Shown: positions 14,942-23,645, counted from the stretch's first letter. The stretch is 64,000 nt of DNA from Aquificota bacterium (GCA_013153495.1 JAADEH010000008.1:21138-85137); one strand, 5' to 3'. The notes: generated by a model from the sequence alone, not told the origin. Translations and numbers: made by a program.

Positions 14942-16036
14942 ATGTCCGAACTGGGGAGGATAAAAGTTCTCCTTTCGTCCGCAGAAAAGATAAACAGGGA
15001 AAAGGACATAGACAAACTTCTCATTATTCTCTCCAACCTTGCCCGTGAGATACTTGAGGTTGAAAGGTGCAGTCTTTTCCTTCTCGACAGTAGCGGTAAA
15101 GAGCTGTGGACCAAAGTTGCCCACGGTGTGGACGAGATAAGGGTTCCTTCAGATAAGGGAATAGTGGGTTGGGTGGCAAAGAACGGTGAAAGTCTCATAG
15201 TAAACGATGCATACTCCGACAACCGCTTTAATCCGGAGGTTGACCGGGAGACGGGATATAGAACCAGAAGCATTCTTGCTGTCCCCTTATTTAACCGGAA
15301 AGGGGAAGTTCTGGGTGTATTCCAGGCAGTCAATAAAAGGGAAAGTGATTTTAGTAAGGAAGACCTCGAGCTTCTGTCCCTTCTGAGCGGATACGCATCT
15401 TCCGCAATAGAGAATTCCCTTTTAGAAAAGAAAGTTAAGGAGGCTTACAGAGAAGCTGTTATGAGGCTTTCCTTCGCTGCGGAGTATAAGGACCCGGAAA
15501 CCTACAACCACATAGTTAGGGTGGGATTGTTTGCGAGATTGATGGGAGAGAAGATAGGTCTTGACCGGGAGGTATGTGAGAACCTGACCATATCCGCACC
15601 TATGCACGACGTAGGAAAGATAGGGATACCAGACGCTATACCTTTGAAAAAGGGAAAGCTCGACGACTGGGAGTGGGAGGTAATGAAGAGACACACCATA
15701 ATAGGGTATGAAATCCTTAAAAACAGCTCCAGCGAGCTTCTTCAGATGGCTTCTCTTATCGCTCTGGACCATCACGAAAGATGGGATGGTGAAGGTTATC
15801 CTCACGGAAAGAAGGGAGAAGAAATAAGTTTGTGGGGCAGAATTACTGCCGTAGCTGATGTGTTCGACGCTCTCCTCTCTAAAAGACCCTACAAGGAAGC
15901 CTGGAGCGTGGAAAGAACGGTGGATTACATGAGGAATTTGAAGGAAAAAGCTTTTGACCCAGAACTTATAGATGTTTTCTTTGAACACCTCGAAGAGGTC
16001 CTTCAAATAAGGGAAAGATACAGAGATGAAGAGTGA
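14942..16036 (+). CDS. GAF plus HD-GYP domain cyclic-di-GMP phosphodiesterase
   Basis: 364 residues. N-terminal GAF sensor domain (about 12-160: DKLLIILSNLAREILEVERCSLFLLD through SGYASSAIENSLL), then an HD-GYP domain with HIVRVGLFA, MHDVGKIGIPD and HHERWDGEGYP. The intact HHExxDGxGYP signature supports hydrolysis of cyclic di-GMP. The GAF ligand is unknown. TAAATT at 14930-14935 is 6 nt before the ATG, no Shine-Dalgarno. Confidence 0.9.
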   Translation: MSELGRIKVLLSSAEKINREKDIDKLLIILSNLAREILEVERCSLFLLDSSGKELWTKVAHGVDEIRVPSDKGIVGWVAKNGESLIVNDAYSDNRFNPEVDRETGYRTRSILAVPLFNRKGEVLGVFQAVNKRESDFSKEDLELLSLLSGYASSAIENSLLEKKVKEAYREAVMRLSFAAEYKDPETYNHIVRVGLFARLMGEKIGLDREVCENLTISAPMHDVGKIGIPDAIPLKKGKLDDWEWEVMKRHTIIGYEILKNSSSELLQMASLIALDHHERWDGEGYPHGKKGEEISLWGRITAVADVFDALLSKRPYKEAWSVERTVDYMRNLKEKAFDPELIDVFFEHLEEVLQIRERYRDEE

Positions 16037-16052
16037 TATACTTAACTAACTG

Positions 16053-16604
16053 ATGGGTCAGTCAGCCACCAAGGATAGAATTGTTGAGGCAGGGAAAAAG
16101 GTTATCTTTGAAAAGGGTTTCCACAGTGCGAGGGTATCTGACATAACCTCTGAGGCAGGTGTAGCCCACGGAACCTTTTATCTCTACTTCAAAACTAAGG
16201 AGGAGTTTCTGCTTGAGCTTCTGAACTCCGTCAGGGAAGAGATACTCTCCACCATAGAGGAAGGGGAAAAACTCATAAGGTCCGGAGATGTTGATAGGGG
16301 GGCAAACCTCGTATTCGTAAGAAGTTTCGAGCTTATGGTGAAAGAAAGGGAGCTTGCAAAGATATTTTTCTTTGAGGCTATATGCACAAGTCCCGTATTT
16401 CTCGACTTTTACAGGGAAAGCAAGAGTTTGTTCTTAAGTAAACTCTGCAAAGCCTTGGAGCTTCTGAATGTCTCAAGTCCAGAACTTAAGGCTGAGATAC
16501 TCATCGGAACCGCAAGGCACCTCGTAGAGGAAGCGGTTTTGAGAAACAGAGAGGTCGCAGGACGATGGAAGGAAGTCTTAAAGGAACTTGGTGTGCTCTC
16601 CTGA
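16053..16604 (+). CDS. TetR-family transcriptional regulator
   Basis: 183 residues. Residues about 7-55 are a standard TetR helix-turn-helix (KDRIVEAGKKVIFEKGF...DITSEAGVAHGTFYLYFKTKEE). The C-terminal ligand domain is all-helical. It overlaps the tolC-like gene by 40 nt, so it very likely controls the efflux operon. TATACT at 16037-16042 lies 10 nt before the ATG. Confidence 0.88.
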   Translation: MGQSATKDRIVEAGKKVIFEKGFHSARVSDITSEAGVAHGTFYLYFKTKEEFLLELLNSVREEILSTIEEGEKLIRSGDVDRGANLVFVRSFELMVKERELAKIFFFEAICTSPVFLDFYRESKSLFLSKLCKALELLNVSSPELKAEILIGTARHLVEEAVLRNREVAGRWKEVLKELGVLS

Positions 16605-17842
16605 TAATCTTTACTCTTTCCTTCGGTATGTCCCTCGAGGAAGCTCAGGAGAAAGCTCTCAAGCATCACAGGGAAATTCTCGTGGAGGAGCTTGAGCTTC
16701 ATAAAAAAAGGCACGAGGTGAGAGAGAAAAGGGGTAAGTTTTTCCCCACGGTAAACTTAGAGCTTTCCTTCAACCTCTCCAAGAGGCAGAGCTTTACCTT
16801 CCGAGTTCCACCCTTTCCACCCCGTGAGTTCGTTTTTCAAAAGGGGAGCTATCCCAAGCTGACCCTTCAGGTGTCTCAGGACCTTTTTAACCTCAGAACC
16901 ATAAAAGAATACCAAATTTCTAAGGAGGTAGAAGCTCTCCAGCACTTCATCCTCGAGGAACGCAAGAGAAAAGTCTTGCTGAAGGTCAGAGAGGCATACC
17001 TTAATGCCCTCAAGGCTAAGGCTCTCGTAAACATATACGAGAAACACCTGGAACTTGTGAAGGCACACCTGCGGGACGTCCAGGAGCTTTACAGGGAAGG
17101 TATAGTTCCCTTGAAAGATGTTCTCGAGACGAGGGTAAAGCTTCAGGAGGTCAAAGAGAAGCTGTCCGATGCGGATGCCAAACTGAAAAAATCCTTTCAC
17201 TACCTTAGCTACTTGACCGGGGAAGAAGTTTATGAAATCAATGACCTGAAGGTGGAAGAGTATTTAGACCTTGTAAACTCAAACCCTGATAAGCTCATGC
17301 AGGAGCTTTTGAAAAGGAATGTCCTTGTAAAACTCCTCAAAAAGAGAATAGAAATTGCACAGCTCCAAAAGGAGGCGGTAGCCTCTTCCTTCTATCCCGT
17401 GGCGGTTTTGGAGGCTTACTACCAGAGGACGGAGGAGTCGGACCTCTTCCCGAAGGACAGGTATTTGGTGAGCTTTGCCTTCAGGTGGAATCTCTTCAGC
17501 GGTTTCCGGAAGTTCAGGATGCTCGACATAAGCGAGATTTCCAGAAGACAGGCGGTTCATATATACGAGGACACCCTCAACAAACTCAATTTGCAACTGG
17601 TTTCCCTGCTCGAAGATACCAAGGCGGTCAGGGAAAGAATAGCTCTCGCAGAGGAACAGCTCAGGGACGCAAGGGAACATCTTAAGATGGCTCAGGAGAA
17701 GTATAAAGCCGGCATAGGAACAAATACGGAGGTGCTCGATGCCCAGAGCTACCTAATAACTGCGGAAAACACCCTTAAGATAAGCAGATACGACCTGCTC
17801 CTCTTGGAGTTCAAGCTAAGAGAGGTAGTAGGTTATGAGTAA
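16565..17842 (+). CDS. TolC-family outer-membrane efflux protein
   Basis: 425 residues. Signal peptide about 1-21 (ending FGMS). The rest shows the paired TolC repeat: EEAQEKALKHHREI... and later AVRERIALAEEQLRDAREHLKMAQEKYKAGIGTNTEVLDAQSYL, with long alpha-helical coiled regions. Forms the outer-membrane duct of a tripartite pump or type I exporter. Starts inside tetR and overlaps the membrane-fusion gene by 8 nt. Confidence 0.87.
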   Translation: MEGSLKGTWCALLIIFTLSFGMSLEEAQEKALKHHREILVEELELHKKRHEVREKRGKFFPTVNLELSFNLSKRQSFTFRVPPFPPREFVFQKGSYPKLTLQVSQDLFNLRTIKEYQISKEVEALQHFILEERKRKVLLKVREAYLNALKAKALVNIYEKHLELVKAHLRDVQELYREGIVPLKDVLETRVKLQEVKEKLSDADAKLKKSFHYLSYLTGEEVYEINDLKVEEYLDLVNSNPDKLMQELLKRNVLVKLLKKRIEIAQLQKEAVASSFYPVAVLEAYYQRTEESDLFPKDRYLVSFAFRWNLFSGFRKFRMLDISEISRRQAVHIYEDTLNKLNLQLVSLLEDTKAVRERIALAEEQLRDAREHLKMAQEKYKAGIGTNTEVLDAQSYLITAENTLKISRYDLLLLEFKLREVVGYE

Positions 17843-18923
17843 AAGAACCTTCGGTTTTGTGGTGCTTTTGATAATTACCCTCATCATGCTCCTGTGGGGA
17901 GCAAAGTGGGTTCACTACCGGCTGACCCACGCAATAACCAATGCGGTCTTCGTAGAGACCGACAGCCTCGTAAAGGTCGCTTACAAAAGAACCGCAGGAC
18001 GAATAGAAAAACTCTTCAAGGAGGAAGGAGACGAGGTCAAGAAGGGAGAACCCCTTGCAAAGCTCGAAGATGCGGATTACAGGATAAAGCTAAAGGAACT
18101 TGATAGAGAGATGGAAAGCCTTAAAAAGCAAGTGGAGGCTCTGAAAGTAAAGAGAACTTCCCTCGAGAAGGAAATAAGGACGAGCATGAAGCTCGTGGAA
18201 CTAAAAGTAAAAGCTCTCGAGAGTAAACTCAAAGCCCTCGATGCGCAGATAGAGCAGTTGAGAAGGGACAGGAATAGACTCGAGAGGCTCTATACCAAGG
18301 GAGTTGTTCCCAAAAGGCGTCTTGAGGAGGTGGAGACAAAACTCAAGGCTCTGACGAGCAACAGGTCTGCTCTCCTCGGAGAAATCCGTTCGGTTCACCA
18401 GCGCTCTAAGGTTCTGGAAGCCAAACTCCAAGGTATTCGAGAAATAGACAAACGCATAGAAGCCCTGAACAAAAAGCTGGAAGCGCTCTCCGCAAAGAGG
18501 GAAGACCTGCAAAATTTACTTGAAGAAACCTTTTTAAGAAGTCCCATAGACGGATTTGTGGTCAAGCGTTTTGTGGCTGAGGGGGAGGTGGTCAGGCAGG
18601 GACAGTTTATATATGCGGTATATGACCCGAAAGACTTATACATACTCGTTCTTTTGGAGGAAACCAAGCTCGAAGGTGTAAAGCCCGGCAATAAAGCTTA
18701 CATAAAGATAGACGCATTCCCAGACGAAGAATTTGTGGGAGAGGTCGAGGAAATAAACAGAGCAACCGCCGCAAAGTTCGCCCTAATTCCCAGGGACATA
18801 ACCGCGGGTGAGTTTACCAAAGTAGCCCAAAGAATACCCGTAAAAATCCGTATCTTAGAAGGCAACACGGAGCTTTTAAGGGTCGGCATGGGAGGAGAGG
18901 TAGCGATAAAGCTTTCTCGTTGA
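17835..18923 (+). CDS. Membrane-fusion (HlyD/EmrA family) periplasmic adaptor
   Basis: 362 residues. One N-terminal membrane helix (about 5-25), a first half lipoyl motif (RTAGRIEKLFKEEGDEVKKGEPLAKLEDADY), a long coiled-coil hairpin (about 90-220), then the second lipoyl half (SPIDGFVVKRFVAEGEVVRQGQ) and a beta-barrel. This is the EmrA/HlyD type. No inner-membrane pump follows: the next gene is on the opposite strand and AT-rich. Confidence 0.88.
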   Translation: MSKRTFGFVVLLIITLIMLLWGAKWVHYRLTHAITNAVFVETDSLVKVAYKRTAGRIEKLFKEEGDEVKKGEPLAKLEDADYRIKLKELDREMESLKKQVEALKVKRTSLEKEIRTSMKLVELKVKALESKLKALDAQIEQLRRDRNRLERLYTKGVVPKRRLEEVETKLKALTSNRSALLGEIRSVHQRSKVLEAKLQGIREIDKRIEALNKKLEALSAKREDLQNLLEETFLRSPIDGFVVKRFVAEGEVVRQGQFIYAVYDPKDLYILVLLEETKLEGVKPGNKAYIKIDAFPDEEFVGEVEEINRATAAKFALIPRDITAGEFTKVAQRIPVKIRILEGNTELLRVGMGGEVAIKLSR

Positions 18924-18935
18924 AGGGTTATCCTG

Positions 18936-19790
18936 CTAAATAAGTCCTAAGTTTTTTAAATGACTTTTGCATATGCTTGCTATAGATTTTAAATGGGAGT
19001 CTTCCCACCACATACTCAGCTGGTCAGTAACTATCACGAGATTTCCTCTATCGGATATACACAAAAAAGTCTGATTCCTTATTCCCTTAATGCGCCTACA
19101 CTTGCAGAAAAGCCCAAATATATCAAGTAGTGTAAGCTCCACCCACTTAGTTTTATTTCCTGATTGTAGAGAAGAGGAAATGCAATTTTTAAAATGTGTT
19201 TGCAAGTAAGTCCTTGCACCTATTACTATCACAGGAAAACTTCTATAAAATTCATGGCTTAAAAGATGCTTTCTTATCGGGTTTACGCATTTAAACTTCA
19301 ATTTGTGTGATTTCTTTGATGGTTTATGATTTAATTCTGTCATAAAGCAATAATTAAACATGGATTTGCTTATATTGGATGTATTATAGAATAATGTTTT
19401 CCAGTCTTTATTATAAATGTATCCGATAATCTTTGAGTATTTGCCCCAAGTCCCTGCAGGAGTTAATTTACTGTAGGGATACATTCTTGGAAACATAGGA
19501 TTAAAACCTAAATTTCTGAACAAATATTTATGATTTAACAGTTTCCCGTAGGAGATTATGTATTCCCATTGTATAAAGTTACATACGCTTTCATAGAATA
19601 AAAGTCTTGCGTTTTTCTCATCAAAACCTTTCTCTTTGCCAATAAAAAGTATATTTGCATCCGGGTTGCCAAAGCCTAAGTAGTATGGATTGGGACCTTT
19701 TAAAAGGTTTGAAATACGCCACAGGTATTCTTTGTTTCGGAAGTTATCTATTAGACCTTTGAATTCTTTCTTTCTTATGTATATGTGCAT
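18936..19790 (-). CDS. AT-rich gene, uracil-DNA-glycosylase-superfamily-like protein
   Basis: 284 residues, Lys/Ile/Asn/Tyr-rich and clearly lower in G+C than its neighbours, so probably acquired. The pattern NILFIGKEKGFD (about 46-57) resembles the first motif of UDG-fold proteins (strand followed by GxxPG-like loop), with CFMTELNHKP (148-157) and FPVIVIGART (185-194) as later core strands and a C-terminal SMWW segment. I do not see the canonical Asp/His catalytic residues clearly. Could be a nucleic-acid or base-modification enzyme, perhaps in defence. Stops 12 nt from the end of the convergent adaptor gene. Confidence 0.45.
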   Translation of the reverse strand: MHIYIRKKEFKGLIDNFRNKEYLWRISNLLKGPNPYYLGFGNPDANILFIGKEKGFDEKNARLLFYESVCNFIQWEYIISYGKLLNHKYLFRNLGFNPMFPRMYPYSKLTPAGTWGKYSKIIGYIYNKDWKTLFYNTSNISKSMFNYCFMTELNHKPSKKSHKLKFKCVNPIRKHLLSHEFYRSFPVIVIGARTYLQTHFKNCISSSLQSGNKTKWVELTLLDIFGLFCKCRRIKGIRNQTFLCISDRGNLVIVTDQLSMWWEDSHLKSIASICKSHLKNLGLI

Positions 19791-19880
19791 TATGGATTAC
19801 CTCTCCCTACCAATACTATGATACGCTCAGTTAAGCTTGAGAAGTTCAGAAATTTAACCTAAGCTGGTAAAATAAAACCC

Positions 19881-20246
19881 ATGGAGGAGAAGGACTGTAT
19901 CTTTTGCAAGATAATCAGAGGAGAAGTGCCTTCCCAAAAGTTGTATGAAGACGACAAGGTGTATGCCTTCAGGGACATAAACCCCGTTGCCCCCGTTCAC
20001 ATACTCATAATTCCTAAAAAGCACATAGTCGGAATTCAGACCCTCGAAGAGGAGGACGAGTGCCTCGTGGGACACATGTTCACGGTTGCAAAGAAGATAG
20101 CCCAGCAGGAAGGGATAGCACCTGACGAGGACCTGAACCGTGGATACAGGCTCGTTTTCAATGTGGGAAAGGATGCAGGACAAACCGTATTCCACCTTCA
20201 CCTGCACCTAATAGGCGGAAGACAGATGAGCTGGCCCCCCGGGTAA
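19881..20246 (+). CDS. hinT: HIT-family nucleotide hydrolase (HinT-like)
   Basis: 121 residues. N-terminal CIFCKIIRGEVPS with a CxxC pair and the histidine triad at His105/107/109 (FHLHLHLIGGRQM), the catalytic His being in the middle. Hydrolyses AMP-lysine-like phosphoramidates. TAAAAT at 19868-19873 lies 7 nt before the ATG and no Shine-Dalgarno is present. ribF follows after 3 nt. Confidence 0.93.
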   Translation: MEEKDCIFCKIIRGEVPSQKLYEDDKVYAFRDINPVAPVHILIIPKKHIVGIQTLEEEDECLVGHMFTVAKKIAQQEGIAPDEDLNRGYRLVFNVGKDAGQTVFHLHLHLIGGRQMSWPPG

Positions 20247-20249
20247 GGT

Positions 20250-21200
20250 ATGAAACCCTTTTTCCTTAAGCTCTCCGAAAAGAGGTGTCCTATAAAAGTA
20301 GAAACTCTCGAAAGTGTTCCAGAAGGAACTGCCCTCATAGTGGGAAACTTTGACGGAATTCACATAGGACACAAGTATCTTATAAGAAAGCTGAAGAAAA
20401 AAGCAAAGGAGAAAAACTTAAAAACAATGGTTGTTACCTTCTGTCCGCACCCTCTAAAAGTTCTTGCCCCCAAGCTCTTTCCCTGCGAACTTTCCACTGC
20501 GGAGGAAAAGATAGAGCTTTTAGAGCAGGAAGATATAGACTACCTCTGCTTCATAAGATTTGATAGAGATTTTTCCCGAATGGGAGCTAAGGAGTTTTTA
20601 GAGGAGGTTTTATACCGAAGACTTAAGTGCAAATATCTTTTAGTAGGATACGACTGGCGTTTTGGATACAAGAGAGAAGGTGAAATAGAGCTTGCGAGGG
20701 AAGTAGGAGAAAAACTCGGCTTTGAGGTGGAGCTTGCAACCCCCTTTAGGAAGAACGGACACATAGTTAGCTCCACACTCGTGAGGAGACTTCTTTCGGA
20801 GGGAAGGCTGGAAGAGGCTGAGGAGTTTATCGGAAGGAGATATTGGATAAAGAGGAAGGTCGTCAGAGGGGACGGGAGAGGTTCCAAGCTCGGCTTTCCC
20901 ACCGCTAATCTCAAGGACACGGAGAACCTGTGTTTAAAGGAAGGTGTCTATGCGGTTAGAGTGAACGATAAATTGCCTGCGGTGGCAAACTACGGATATA
21001 GACCCACCTTTGAAGGTAGAAAAAAGGTCTTGGAAGTTCACATACCCGACTTTTCCCAAAACCTGAGAGGAGAGACCATAAAGGTTGAGTTTGTGAAATT
21101 CCTCAGAGAGGAGAGAAAGTTCTCAAGCGTTGAGGAACTGAAAAAACAGATAGAGAGGGACATTCAGTCCGCACTTGCGGTAGCCTCTTCCTTGGGATAG
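20250..21200 (+). CDS. ribF: Bifunctional riboflavin kinase / FMN adenylyltransferase
   Basis: 316 residues, two domains. N-terminal FAD synthetase nucleotidyltransferase with GNFDGIHIGHKYL and the VSSTLVRRLL signature; C-terminal flavokinase with VRGDGRGSKLGFPTANL and GVYAVRVN. Makes FMN and FAD from riboflavin. The last 37 nt overlap the convergent gene at 21164. Confidence 0.95.
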   Translation: MKPFFLKLSEKRCPIKVETLESVPEGTALIVGNFDGIHIGHKYLIRKLKKKAKEKNLKTMVVTFCPHPLKVLAPKLFPCELSTAEEKIELLEQEDIDYLCFIRFDRDFSRMGAKEFLEEVLYRRLKCKYLLVGYDWRFGYKREGEIELAREVGEKLGFEVELATPFRKNGHIVSSTLVRRLLSEGRLEEAEEFIGRRYWIKRKVVRGDGRGSKLGFPTANLKDTENLCLKEGVYAVRVNDKLPAVANYGYRPTFEGRKKVLEVHIPDFSQNLRGETIKVEFVKFLREERKFSSVEELKKQIERDIQSALAVASSLG

Positions 21201-21469
21201 ACCACCTTAACCTCACCGTTTTTTAAAAGGACGAAGCTCTTTTCTAATCTGTCCCTTATACCCTTCTTGTTAGCAAGGAAGTTCTCCAGTCCCTTTGGCT
21301 CGTTGTGGGATTTGAGGAGATGCTCCCTTACCTCTCCGTTGTCGAAGTGAATTTTGACCTTTAAACAGTAGAACTTTGCATCTTCCGCCCTGTGGCACCT
21401 CTCTATCTCACCCACAACCTCTATCTTAACGCTCCTTGCAACTATATCCTCTTCCCTAACAACAGCCAT
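21164..21469 (-). CDS. Conserved hypothetical protein
   Basis: 101 residues, soluble, mainly beta (VKIEVVGEIERCHRAEDAKFYCLKVKIHF) with a C-terminal strand. Two cysteines (about 24 and 34). No family recognised. TATAAT at 21479-21484 (minus) is 9 nt upstream of the ATG and overlaps the opposing -10 of the methyltransferase remnant. Overlaps ribF by 37 nt. Confidence 0.5.
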   Translation of the reverse strand: MAVVREEDIVARSVKIEVVGEIERCHRAEDAKFYCLKVKIHFDNGEVREHLLKSHNEPKGLENFLANKKGIRDRLEKSFVLLKNGEVKVVYPKEEATASAD

Positions 21470-21492
21470 AGCGCATTTATTATATTACAGAG

Positions 21493-21980
21493 ATGATAAC
21501 CGCTGACCACCTTCGGAAGGAAGAAAGAATAAATTTAGGTTCATACTACACCTCACAGGACATAGTTCGTATAGTATGGGATTGGATAAGACCCCTGATA
21601 GACAGTAAAACCGTAATCTTCGACCCTGCTTGCGGATACGGATACTTAGGAAGGAGACCTTATGTTCTATACACTCAGGGATATAAATGCTCTTAAAAGG
21701 ACAAGATTATTGAATACTTCAAAAAATTGCTTGGGGAGCACTTCAATGAGAATAGTTGAGCTTAATCCTATCTTAAAAGTTATAAGGGTTGAAATACCCA
21801 TAACCAAACCAACAGGTAAGATTAGAATAAATGAGAGACGGCAATATACAGATTTCGGAGTCCCCGTTGCAGCGAGAAATAAACCATTCAGTAAACATAT
21901 GTATGTAAAATTTCGGCATGCTCTCGCAGGCTCACAAACATGACACTGTGGAAATACTTAAGTTGCTTCTGAATAGCTAA
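21493..21980 (+). pseudogene. Decayed N6-adenine DNA methyltransferase
   Basis: The first frame (21493-21696) reads LGSYYTSQDIVRIVWDWIRP and then VIFDPACGYG, the SAM-binding motif I region of type I/II N6-adenine methyltransferases, and then breaks off. Shorter pieces follow in other frames: KDKIIEYFKKLLGEHF near 21700, and a last fragment MLSQAHKHDTVEILKLLLNS ending with the stop at 21978-21980. No NPPY catalytic motif remains. The pieces and frame changes fit a restriction-modification gene reduced by deletion and frameshift. Confidence 0.65.
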
Positions 21981-22025
21981 ATCTCCTTGTCTCACCCTCT
22001 CGTTAAGGTTTATATTATTTATCCC

Positions 22026-22268
22026 ATGCAGGAATTGAAAGTTGACAGGGAGCTGGACATAAGAGGTGAGGTCTGTCCCTTCACCTTCGTAAAGAGCAAG
22101 CTCGTCCTTGAACAGATGAACGAAGGAGAGGTTCTCAGAGTCATAATAGATTACGAACCTTCCGCAGAAAATGTCCCCAAGAGCATGAGAGAAGAGGGGC
22201 AGGAAGTGCTTGCGGTTAACAAGATAGGAGAAAACCTCTGGGAGATACTCGTTAGAAAGAAGAGATGA
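22026..22268 (+). CDS. tusA: TusA/SirA-family sulfur carrier
   Basis: 80 residues from the ATG at 22026 (MQELKVDRELD). Contains the family motif RGEVCPFT with the persulfide-carrying Cys17 followed by proline. In sulfur oxidisers TusA passes sulfane sulfur to DsrE and others. TATTAT at 22013-22018 is 7 nt upstream of the ATG, which supports this start over the earlier in-frame ATG at 21987. Overlaps the next gene by 4 nt. Confidence 0.92.
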   Translation: MQELKVDRELDIRGEVCPFTFVKSKLVLEQMNEGEVLRVIIDYEPSAENVPKSMREEGQEVLAVNKIGENLWEILVRKKR

Positions 22269-22570
22269 AAGTCCTCATAGTAATAACCAGCGTTCCCTTT
22301 GCAAAGGACTACAGCACGATAACGAAGCTCACCCAGAAGCTGACCGCAAAGGGGCACGAAGTTTCCATATTTCTCTCGGGGAACGGAGCCTACTACCTAA
22401 TCAGACCCGATGCGTCAACCTTTGCGGATTTGGGAGTAAAAGTGTATTTCTGCGCTCACTCCGCACACCAGAGGGGTGTTGATAAAATCCCGCCTTGGGC
22501 TGAGAGTAGCTCCACCTACAACCTTTCAAAGATGATGGGAGAATTTGACAAAGTTATAGTGTTTAATTAA
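22265..22570 (+). CDS. dsrE: DsrE/TusD-like sulfurtransferase subunit
   Basis: 101 residues with the DsrE fold (KVLIVITSVPFAKDYSTITKL...) and a cysteine at 63 in KVYFCAHSAHQRG, the position of the sulfur-accepting Cys of TusD/DsrE. Part of tusA-dsrE-dsrF-dsrH, which forms a sulfur relay. Overlaps tusA by 4 nt. Confidence 0.85.
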   Translation: MKVLIVITSVPFAKDYSTITKLTQKLTAKGHEVSIFLSGNGAYYLIRPDASTFADLGVKVYFCAHSAHQRGVDKIPPWAESSSTYNLSKMMGEFDKVIVFN

Positions 22571-22578
22571 AAGTAGCC

Positions 22579-22920
22579 ATGAAAACCGTATTCGTCCTGA
22601 AGGGAGACCCCTTCTCGTGGAAGGCACACGAAGCCTTCAGAGTAGCCATAGCGGTGGGTATGAACCACGAACTCACCTTCGTCTTCATAAGGGACGGTGT
22701 TTACACGCTCACAAAATGGAATCCCGAGGAGTTGGGAGTTGAGAGCTTTGAGAAATTCTACGAAACCCTCGATTTTGTGAACATAGAACTCGTGGTAGAA
22801 GATGCGTCCATGCAGGAAAGAGGTCTTAAAGAGACGGACTTCGTCCGTGAGGTTAAAATTATGTCCGCTGAGGAGATAAGCGAGATGCTAAGCTCTGCGG
22901 AGGCGGTGTTCGTATGGTAA
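22579..22920 (+). CDS. dsrF: DsrF/TusC-like protein
   Basis: 113 residues with the DsrF pattern (KTVFVLKGDPFSWKAHEAFRVAIAVGMNHELTFVFIRDGVYTL). No cysteine, as usual for the structural DsrF/TusC subunit. Second member of the DsrEFH heterohexamer. The stop overlaps the dsrH start. Confidence 0.83.
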   Translation: MKTVFVLKGDPFSWKAHEAFRVAIAVGMNHELTFVFIRDGVYTLTKWNPEELGVESFEKFYETLDFVNIELVVEDASMQERGLKETDFVREVKIMSAEEISEMLSSAEAVFVW

Positions 22921-23153
22921 ATACCCTCTGGCTTGTCAGGAAGCTGGGAGACTTCTCCTCAGAACTCCTTTCCGACGACGACATAGTCGTTCTCATACAG
23001 GACGGCGTTCTCAGGTGGCCTACTCGGAAAGGTTGGTTTGTCTGCAAGGAGGACGCTCTTGCCAGAGGTCTGAAGGTTCCCGAGGATATAATGAAGAGCT
23101 ACGACGATATAGTTGAGCTGATAGAAAAAGCCAAAAGGGTGGTGGTCTGGTGA
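22914..23153 (+). CDS. dsrH: DsrH/TusB-like protein
   Basis: 79 residues. IVVLIQDGVLRW and WFVCKEDALARGL match the TusB/DsrH pattern, with Cys43 or so preceding EDxxARG. Third subunit of the sulfur-relay complex. Overlaps dsrF by 7 nt and queD by 4 nt. Confidence 0.82.
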   Translation: MVNTLWLVRKLGDFSSELLSDDDIVVLIQDGVLRWPTRKGWFVCKEDALARGLKVPEDIMKSYDDIVELIEKAKRVVVW

Positions 23154-23644
23154 AGTGGGAAATATCCAAAACCTTCAGGTTTGAGGCAGGACACAGGGTC
23201 TGGAAGCAAAACCTTACCCTCGGAAGGGGAGCGGAGCTTACGAGGGGTGTGGAAGTTCCCCAGAACAAGTGCGTAAACCTGCACGGACACAGCTATGTAT
23301 TAGAGGTTACCGTCGGCTCGGATACCCTCAGTGAGCAGGACATGGTGATGGATTTCTACCACATAAAGAATGCTTTGAAAGAGCTTATAGACACCATAGA
23401 CCACAGCTTCATAATAGATGTCAATGACCCCATGTATCCGGAGCTAAAGGAAGTGGCGGAAAAGTTTGGAGCGCTCAAGATATTCCCCGTTGATTTCTGC
23501 CCTACTGCGGAGGCACTCGCTAAGTTCTTCTATGACTTTCTAACCCAGAAGCTCAAGGAAGCCAGATTGCTCGGAGAAGTTCAGGTAATCAAGGTAGTCC
23601 TGTGGGAGACAGCTACCTCAAAGGCTGAGTATAAGGGAGGGTAG
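23150..23644 (+). CDS. queD: 6-carboxy-tetrahydropterin synthase QueD
   Basis: 164 residues, GTG start overlapping the dsrH stop (GTGA). Zinc ligands His15, His45 and His47; catalytic Cys41 in KCVNLHGH. This is the canonical QueD-type active site, in contrast to the paralogue at 10111. Acts in 7-deazaguanine (queuosine) synthesis. Contains an insertion (TLGRGAELTRGVEVPQ) before the cysteine, common in the longer QueD forms. Confidence 0.88.
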   Translation: MKWEISKTFRFEAGHRVWKQNLTLGRGAELTRGVEVPQNKCVNLHGHSYVLEVTVGSDTLSEQDMVMDFYHIKNALKELIDTIDHSFIIDVNDPMYPELKEVAEKFGALKIFPVDFCPTAEALAKFFYDFLTQKLKEARLLGEVQVIKVVLWETATSKAEYKGG

Positions 23645-23645
23645 T

